Below, one piece after another: positions 54,801 to 62,500 of a DNA stretch of 64,000 bases. The stretch covers positions 3,287,501-3,351,500 of the forward strand of contig NZ_CP037920.1 in NCBI RefSeq assembly GCF_007748195.1, in the 5' to 3' direction. Origin of the DNA: Gimesia aquarii. GTDB taxonomy: Bacteria; Planctomycetota; Planctomycetia; Planctomycetales; Planctomycetaceae. The number at the start of each line of letters is the position of its first letter. Within the stretch, counting starts at the first letter, position 1. Below the pieces are notes generated by a model, which was given only the letters and a program-made list of their open reading frames with translations, was not told the origin of the DNA and made no database searches. The position numbers and the translations under genes were made by a program.

Positions 54801-55721
54801 CCTGTTCCCGAGATGGGAGCATATTTTATGGTTTATACGCTGACACTACCGCAGGCGGAGGTCGTGCAGGAGTTGTTAGCTGCGTTTGTTGCAGGAAAGC
54901 CTAGTGTACATGAATTAGAATTAATGGAGACTGCGAACAAACATATCATAACGAAAAGTTATGCGTCGATGAAGAACCTGTTTAATAACGGGAAACATCC
55001 TGCCTGGAAAAAATTAATTGTGTCTGGCGAGGGAGAGAATACCTGGCGGTTAATCGCACCAGAGTCAGAGTTGAAGAATACACGAGACAATAAACCGAAT
55101 AACGGAACAATTTTGCTTAAGATGCAGGATACAGGCCTGCGGGCGAGTCTCTTAACTACTACTGATTCAAGTTTGACTCGGAAAACCGATTATGGAATTT
55201 ATTTCCCTGATCCAGATATGACATTCAAAGTTCCTGCGGGAATGTACCTCATTGAAGTCACAAGTGATGATGCTGGCTGGGTAGTTGATGATAGTGCCTC
55301 TCAATACCTTCATTCAAACATCAAGGTGAAGCCAGGAGTGCTTGATATTGTTGCGATCTCGCGCGATTATCAGAAACTGGCGGAGAATCATCCTGACTGG
55401 ACGCAGAGTGATGTGTTTGAGTTTAGCTGGCCGCTTCAGGTCAAGTCTGATTGGCCCGTACCTTCTGTATCAGGTCCTCCAAAAAACTACCAACTTTCAA
55501 GACCGCAGGCAAAAGTGGTCCAACAATTATTTACCGCATATGCCGAAGGCAAACCAGACGTTAATGAAAAAATATTATTGGAAAAAGCAAACGAAGATTT
55601 AAAAAAGGAAACATACAAATCACTGAAAGAGTTATTTGACAAGGGAGAACATACTGCCTGGGGAACCTTGATTGTACCTGGTAAGGAAAAGAATACTTAT
55701 CGGTTAAGAGAACCGAAATAA
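51810..55721 (+). CDS. polytopic Ser/Thr protein kinase with duplicated C-terminal module
   Basis: This 1303-residue protein has three parts. The N-terminal 70 residues carry the LFLQALEKKTPAERAQFLDE segment typical of kinases partnered with ECF sigma factors. A Hanks-type kinase domain spans about residues 108-370, with GQGGMGIVF, Lys at about 134 in VAIKVM, HRDIKPAN at about 223 and DFGLA at about 244. About a dozen membrane helices follow at about 408-770. The C-terminal 500 residues contain two copies of one module (GAILLSGQEPGLRAG and GTILLKMQDTGLRAS, each followed by a LPQAEVVQEL / RPQAKVVQQL helix part). The kinase domain should be cytoplasmic. Duplicated outer modules may sense ligands, which is inference. 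It lies downstream of the ECF sigma gene. Confidence 0.9.
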   Translation: MSDPEIPENPEPEPTRENVNPQSVEGLFLQALEKKTPAERAQFLDEMCGDNMEQRRRVEALLLAYDDAGSFLEKSPIGSSEPQPVSLEFLTPSDNPELLGTLGEYDIYEVIGQGGMGIVFRALDPKLNRIVAIKVMSPLLAINPNARKRFLREAQAAAAVSHPHIVTIHAVDEDKLPYLVMEYVVGQSLQEKLDKVGSLKVTEILRIGNQIAEGLAAAHKQGLIHRDIKPANILLENGVERVKITDFGLARAVDDVTITKTGEVSGTPQYMSPEQTTGERVDQRSDLFSLGAVMYAMCTGRSPFRASNLAAVVRRVCDDTPRRIQEVNEEIPPWLIEIIDCLLEKRPEDRFQTAQEVAELLGTHLAIVQQPGKVPAIDERPRETHRQGTEARHTETQSIKESDPRAFYPVAHAVMFLGGMVAFSEAHAPLSFPISAGCGVFLGLLIALVVYEAERRHAQPFAALRMSDVLSMPIAFAGGTLLMQILFYLEFLPSIPRPLLYLLFLLGIPLYFVWILIKQQGHADRDFQSNSNQRQGQWVDRLAVWAGALMLLTPIFIGLFGIATGRHFAGNVPEMILVSLLFFGPVGLLVLVCGAQNIVQPNSTTAKILDGLFLLACFCLGPLGILLYIARYIKRRDAREQEKSEPTPVSPHQDPITAEHKRSNKRIIVGVILGVITLPLLFLFALAFRHMNPTEKSWVVNWGLMTVVVCGMFGAMYYIKRKGVLDALSNPWKLIGWLVLSVMLLIPSLFAVSLLVPMLARTPGSNEVVINYDPDYPITKIMTETGKAYDVYSKPFTLKLTPGSHVLQISYNANNLIHRFTKKIKKEAGKQLKIDLSTEIKRLYDANVNQRASVDMEEAGEADMDGSLFSDDSKAVSAERKKNLGAILLSGQEPGLRAGIFPVNPFQAKPEDGVFGFADRFFTFESLTHEVPAGKYFIRVSSNYAGWEIDDGTPKYDLTEIEVKPGTIVPVTIQRDFTKLVESHPDWSKGGLFKFHWPVPEMGAYFMVYTLTLPQAEVVQELLAAFVAGKPSVHELELMETANKHIITKSYASMKNLFNNGKHPAWKKLIVSGEGENTWRLIAPESELKNTRDNKPNNGTILLKMQDTGLRASLLTTTDSSLTRKTDYGIYFPDPDMTFKVPAGMYLIEVTSDDAGWVVDDSASQYLHSNIKVKPGVLDIVAISRDYQKLAENHPDWTQSDVFEFSWPLQVKSDWPVPSVSGPPKNYQLSRPQAKVVQQLFTAYAEGKPDVNEKILLEKANEDLKKETYKSLKELFDKGEHTAWGTLIVPGKEKNTYRLREPK

Positions 55722-55840
55722 AAACACTGAATATAAATAGATTCAATCGCTCCACAGAAAGTCTTTTTAGTCTCATATAAAGTGTCATGTCGGTAGAAAA
55801 TAATGACTGATAGGAACACTAGAAGTAGGAAATGTCGATC

Positions 55841-56251
55841 ATGCGAGACCTGCTTACAACGATATCTTCGATTATTGTGATTTTGTTTTGTTTGTCACTT
55901 TTGTTTGTAAGTGAGGAGATTGAAACAGATCAACAATATAAGGAAGAGATTTCGAATCAGAACGCGAGTCATCAAATTTCACAGCCGCCTGATAACAAAT
56001 CAATCGTGTTTAATAGAGTTCAGTCTGTGGAACTGGAACACGGGATTTTAAAGTTTTCAACGTTCGAGAATGAAACATTCAAGGAGCATTTTTTCAAGAT
56101 TCGTGATAAGAACGTCATATTTACGAGAGAAGCAGACGGTGGTATGCCTTTGCATTCCATCAAATTTGTAGACAGCGGTTGTAATACTTTGTTGGTAACG
56201 ATACCACCTTCGTTTGAGGTCGACATCATGAAAGATTTGATCTCAAATTAA
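55841..56251 (+). CDS. small anchored hypothetical protein
   Basis: This protein of about 136 residues has one N-terminal membrane helix (TTISSIIVILFCLSLLFVS) and a soluble C-terminal domain of about 100 residues with no recognised motif. I chose the ATG at 55841 because AGGA lies 10 nt upstream; an ATG at 55832 is too close to that site. It lies 120 bp downstream of the kinase gene on the same strand and ends just before a hairpin, so it may belong to the same transcription unit. Confidence 0.62.
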   Translation: MRDLLTTISSIIVILFCLSLLFVSEEIETDQQYKEEISNQNASHQISQPPDNKSIVFNRVQSVELEHGILKFSTFENETFKEHFFKIRDKNVIFTREADGGMPLHSIKFVDSGCNTLLVTIPPSFEVDIMKDLISN

Positions 56252-56254
56252 AAC

Positions 56255-56284
56255 GAACCCGCCAGGAATTACCGAGGCGGGTTC
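56255..56284. terminator. hairpin between convergent genes
   Basis: GAACCCGCC and GGCGGGTTC (56255-56263 and 56276-56284) form a perfect 9-bp stem with a 12-nt loop, 4 bp after the stop of the small anchored protein gene. The T-rich side is on the minus strand (GTTTTAATTT), so it could end minus-strand transcription of the giant gene or work in both directions. Confidence 0.65.
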
Positions 56285-56544
56285 ACACATCATTTGTCAA
56301 TAAAATGATCTTCTGCGATCTGAACCGATCAGAGGCGTACCTCTTACTTCACAGGCTCACGGTCTCGAAGAGAGGGAAGATCATTTACAAAATTTTGATG
56401 CGGCATTACATACCCCCTTTCCATTTATCTAAAGAAAAATGAGACTTTCCTTAGTCTCTGTGACACATCTCATTTAGAATGGTTCGGAGAAAAAATTCGA
56501 ATTCAAAAAAACTGCGAAATGTTGATGGTGCGATTCTAAAGCGA

Positions 56545-59500
56545 TTAGAATGCGATGAGGCTTGAACTCTCTTTGAGGGATGTGAAGAACTCGTCTGTTT
56601 CAGAATCTGATTGTAAAACGTGTTCATCCGCAAAGTGCGGAAGCTTACGAATGCCAGGAGCCAGGGTTTCCTCCATCACTCCTTCGTTTTCATGTTCGTA
56701 TCCCAACAGGTGGCCGAGTTCGTGCATGATGACGGACCAGAGATCCACTCGACCAGCGGCATCACTGTCGGGCAGGGCAATGAGGGATAAGTGACTTGAC
56801 TGTTCGAACTCACTATGATCACCAGGTGTGTCATCAATAAACCATCCATATCCAGCCGCATTAACATCGATGTAAATTGTACCGGTAACGGCGCGACCTA
56901 ATGTGTTCCCCGTAAGGTCAACGATTTCAATGTCGATATTTTCGAGTGTTTCGTTTTGGCTTGGAGTAAGCTGAGGACTCACATATTCAACAACACCGTC
57001 CAATACTGAGTCGGCAGCAGACTGTGAAAGAGAAACTGGTGAGGTTTGCGGTTCAGCCTGAGACGTATCGGCAATCAGTAGATTGTTCCAGGCTTCAGGG
57101 AAATTCTGGGAATACACGATCGTAGATTGATTTGATTTCCGCTTGCCATAGTTACTGGCAAACAAGATCAAGTCTTTAAAGTTGACTCGATCACTTTGAT
57201 TCAAATCAGCAAACCAGGAATAATTTGAATTCGATTCGCTGGGTATCGTATTGTAGGCACTGGCAAATAACATCAGATCTCGGAAATTAATAGCGTCGTC
57301 ATCGTTTAAATCATAGGGGTTCGCGTAGATTTTTGTTTCAGGTGATGGACCATGAATCTCTTCGCTGGGAGCGCCTCCTACAAAAATGACTTCTGGTTGT
57401 CCGATTGAAAAATCAGGACTTTGCGGGTTTAGACTCTGGACTTGCAAGTCCAGGTCGATTGAATCGTCATTGGTTGACTCAAATCTGATGCGGGCAAAGA
57501 GTACATGTTGATCATCTCCTGCATCAGTCAGACTTGTCTCCGCTGTTAAGTCCTCAATCGTTCCTGTTAGATCATTGATAGTTCCTGTTTGATTCAATGT
57601 GAACGCGGCACCATATTCAATGCTGGTGGCGGTTGTGATCTCAGTGTTATAGGTCAAGTTAAGATTCGCTGACAGAATTCCTAAATCTCCTGTGGATGGT
57701 TTATTGATCCAGATTTCTAACCAGTAACCACTCCATTCATCTAGCCAGCCAAGATTTTCAGGAAGTGCACTGGATTCTCCATTGCTCTGTGTAGAAGTCT
57801 TTGATTTAACAACTCGTAAATCAATCTGAGTGAAAGGCGTTTGAACTTCATAAGCACCGATATCAATTGTACCATCAATAATACGATCAAAACCTGTACC
57901 ACGTTGATCATTATTTAATCCTGCAAGAATAGCGGCTGAATTGTCTCCTGCATTAATCGCAAGACTTCCTATTAGTAATGCATGTGTCTGGGTAAGACCT
58001 CCATTGTTGCTCAGAACTGGATCAAGTAAGCCTTCAATGTTGTGTTGTATAATACTAGTATTGTTCGCAAAATTGCCGAAGATCTGTGAATCCAGACCTG
58101 CAGTATTCCCAGCAACGATGCTGTTTGTAATCGTCGGTGTCACCAAGTGGCTATAAATCCCGCCACCCTTGCTTGTCGCTGAGTTCAGAACGATGGTAGT
58201 GTTAATGATTGTCAGCGGTAACGTGCTTATGGAGTAAAGTCCACCACCCAAAATAGATGAACTGTTTCCAGAAAGAGTAGTGTTGATGGTGGTTGTCGTA
58301 CCGGTTGAGCTATTATAAACAGCACCTCCTGATGAACCAGATGTATTTTCTGTGAGCGTACTTCTGAGAATTGAGAGCGTCCCCCCGTTTCCGATTCCAC
58401 CACCGTTCGCTGTTGCTGTGTTTTTACTAAACGTACTATCTTCAACAGCCAAAGTAGCCAAAGAATTGAAAACTCCGCCACCACTAAACATGGAAGAGTT
58501 TTCAGTAAAGGTACTCTCAGAGATCGACACGATACCATTTAGAATATTGATGCCCCCACCAAAAAACTTTGCAGAGTTCTTCGAGAATTGACTGTGCATA
58601 ATTATGGCTTCATAAATTTCCGTATGATTAGGGTTTATGGAGTGATAGATTCCTCCTCCATCATCGGTCGTTGCTTCATTTTCAGTAAAGGTTCCGTCTA
58701 CTACAGCCATAGAGCCATTAATGTTATAGATTCCGCCACCATATTTTGCAGAATTTTGGACGAAAGTAGAGTTGGATACGAGATGAGTATCGCTTATAGA
58801 GTTAAAGATTCCTCCTCCATATGTTGTTGCCGTGTTACCAGAAAAGAGACTGTTGGTAACAGTCAACGAACCAGAGCTGCTATAAATTCCTCCACCTAAA
58901 CCAATTTGATTAGGGTTACCAACAAGATTATCTGAAAAAGTTGAGCCTTCGACTGTTAGTAAGCCGTCACTATTATAAATTCCGCCTCCATAAGATGAAC
59001 GATTTTCTGTGATGGTGGAGTTGGTAACAGATAACTCTCCCTCGTTTGTATAAATTCCTCCCCCATGAATTCGCCCCTCATTTTTGGTGATAGTGGAGTC
59101 AATAATTGAAAGAGTCTCTGAATTCCGAACCGCGCCACCTTGATCTGAATATCCATTGGTCAAATTAAGACCACTGAGTTCAACTAAGATTGATGTATTG
59201 GAATTTCCGTTATCAATGTCAAAAATGCGGCTGTTTTTATTTCCATCAATAGTAAGTTGATCTGCTCCTAAGCCGATAATCGTCAGGTTATCAGAGATTG
59301 ACATTTCACTCTCAAGAACAATTGTCTGACCGGTAAGCGTGGCATCGAAGGAAATGACGTCTGCACCGGCATTGGAATTTGCCAATTTGATTGCTTCTCG
59401 TAGTGACAATTGTCCGTCAGAATAATCTCCATCATCTAGGTCAGAATTGGTATCAACGAGAAAGTGTAATGGATTGGCTTCAAACGCGCCAATATCCACA

Positions 59501-62500
59501 GTGCCATCAAGAAGCCTCGCAAAACCAGTTCCACGTTGATCTGTTGTGAGTCCTGCATTCGTAGCTGCTGAATTATTACCTGCATTAATCGCAGCACTAC
59601 CAGCTAGTAATGCGTGGGTTTTGGTGGGGCCGCCATGATCTTTCAAAACTGGGTCCAGTAATCCGGTAATACTTGACGAGATGATATTATTCTGACCTGA
59701 ATAACTACCGTCGACTTGAGCAGCCGAGCTACCGGATGTATTACCTGCAACAATACTATTCCTAAGCGTGAAGTTGGGTATGGCCTGGAGTGAATAAATA
59801 CCACCTCCAGAAAAAGTATTTGCTTTATTTCCCACGACTGTACTGTTAACGACAGAGAAATCTGTAATACCGATTAAAAAGATCGCTCCTCCCGAGAAAT
59901 TACTCATATTTTCCGAAAAAGTGGAGTTATAAATGGTTAATTTCTCTGCTCCCAGATTATAGAGCGCACCACCATTGAAGGTGGTGGTATTTTCTGCAAA
60001 TGTTGAACCGGAAATAAATAGCGTTCCCCTATTATCAATCGCTCCACCATTAGAAGTGGTATGGTTTTTGATAAACGAACTGTCATAAATACTCAAGTTT
60101 CCAGATTCATTATTGATTGCTCCACCGCCGAAATTGTGTGATGCATTATTGGAAAAAATACTGTTTTGGATGATGATAGGTGCACTTCGATTATAGATCG
60201 CTCCACCTGAACCAGAGTTGTTCAAATCGAATGTTGAATATGAAACGGAAAGGCTAGACGCCGAATTGGAATAGATTGCACCACCAGAAGAAGATGCTTC
60301 GTTTCCAATGAATTCGGTCTGGGTTACTGTCAGTGTGCCAAAATTTTGATAGATCCCACCACCGTGTCCCTCTAGATTTCCTTCCCCCACTTTGTTCTCT
60401 TGAAGGCGTGAATTGTCTACCGACAGAATCCCACGATCATTGTAAATCGCAGCCCCTTGTTGAGTAGCGGTATTTCGACTCAGTGTGGAATCGATAACCG
60501 AGAGCGATTCTGAATTATAAATTGCTCCTCCCGTAGCCGCCGATCCATTGGTCAGTGTCAGGCCACGAATCTCAACATCGATTTTTGTGCCTGTTCTACT
60601 GTCGTCTATGTTAAAAATGCGACTGTTAGCATTGCCATTTATTGTGAGTTGGCTCGCTCCCAATCCCGTAATCGTTAGGTCATCAGTAATCAATAACTCA
60701 TCCAAGAGAACAATAGTCTGACCAGAAAAACTGTTATCGAAGGAAATGGTGTCTGAGCCGGTATTGGAATTTGCCAGTTTGATCGCTTCCCGTAGTGAGA
60801 GCTGACCAAGGGAATAATCGCCATCGTCGAGATCAGAATTCGAATCAACAAGAAGATGTACTGGCTCAGGTACAATGAAGCCTTCAAATGCGCCGATGTC
60901 TACAGTGCCGTCAATAATTCTTGGAAAGCCGATTCCACGTTGATCTAAAGCAAGTCCTATATCCGTAGCCGCTGAATTATTACCGGCATTAATCGCAGCG
61001 CTACCAGCTAGTAAGGCGTGTATTTTGGTGGAACCACCATGATCTTTCAGAACCGGGTCCAGTAATCCGGAAATACTTGATGAAATGATATTATTCTGTC
61101 CCGAATAACTGCCATCGATCTGTGCAGCCGAGTTACCCGATGAATTACCAGCAACAATACTGTTTCTAAGCGTGAAGTCGGGTATGGCCTGGAGTGAATA
61201 AATGCCACCTCCAGAAAAAGTAGTTGCTTTATTTCCAACAATAGTACTGTTAACCACAGAGAATACTGAACTGCCGAGTAAATAAATCGCTCCTCCCGAG
61301 AAGTGGCTCGTATTTTCGGAGAAGGTAGAGTTATAAATGGTTACTTTCTCTGCTCCCAGATTATAGAGTGCACCACCATTGAAAGTGGTGGTATTTTCTG
61401 CAAATGTTGAACCAGAAACAAACAGCGTTCCATTATTATCAATCGCTCCACCGTTAAGAGTGGTATGATTCTTAATAAACGAACTGTCATAAATACTCAA
61501 GCTGCCAGTTTCATTCTTGATTGCTCCACCGTCGAGACTATTGGAAAAAAAACTGTTTTGGACAATTAATTGTGTACCTGAATTTCTAATCGCCCCACCT
61601 GACCTAGCATTGTTCAAATCGAATGTTGAATTTGAAACGGAAAAGCTAGACGCCCAGCTGGAATTGATTGCACCACCAGAAGAAGATGCTTCGTTTCCAA
61701 TGAACTCGGTCTGGGTTACTGTCAGTGTGCCAAAAATTTGATATATCCCACCACCTTGTCCCTCAAGATTTCCTTCCCCCACTTTGTTCTCTTGAAGGCG
61801 TGAATTGTCAACCGACAGAATCCCACGATCATTGTAAATCGCAGCCCCTTGTTGAGTAGCGGTATTTCGACTCAGTGTGGAATCGATAACAGAGAGCGAT
61901 TCTAAATTATAAATTGCTCCTCCCGTAGCCGCAGATCCATTGGTCAGCGTCAGGCCACGAATCTCAACATCGATCATTGTGGCTGGTCTACTATCGTCTA
62001 TTTTAAAAATGCGACTGTTGGTATTGCCGTTTATTGTGAGTTGGCTCGCTCCCAATCCCGTAATTGTCAGGTCATCAGTAATCTGTAGTTCATCCAAGAG
62101 AACAATGGTCTGACCCGTGAGGCTGTTGTTGAAGGAAATGGTGTCTGCGCCGAGATTAGAATTTGCCAGTTTGATCGCTTCCCGTAGTGAGAGCTGACCG
62201 AGGGAATAATCGCCATCGTCGAAATCGGAATTTGAATCAACAAGAAGATGTAAAGGTTCAGGTACAATGAAGCCTTCAAATGCGCCGATGTCTACAGTGC
62301 CGTCAATAATTCTTGGAAAACCGGTTCCACGTTGATCTGTGGAAAGTCCTATACTGGTGGCTGCTAAATTATTACCAGCATTAATCGCAGCACTACCAGC
62401 TAGTAAGGCGTGTGTTTGGGTGGGGCCACCATTATCATTCAAAACCCGGTGCAGTAATCCGGAAATACTTGATGAAATGATATTATTCTGTCCTGAATAA

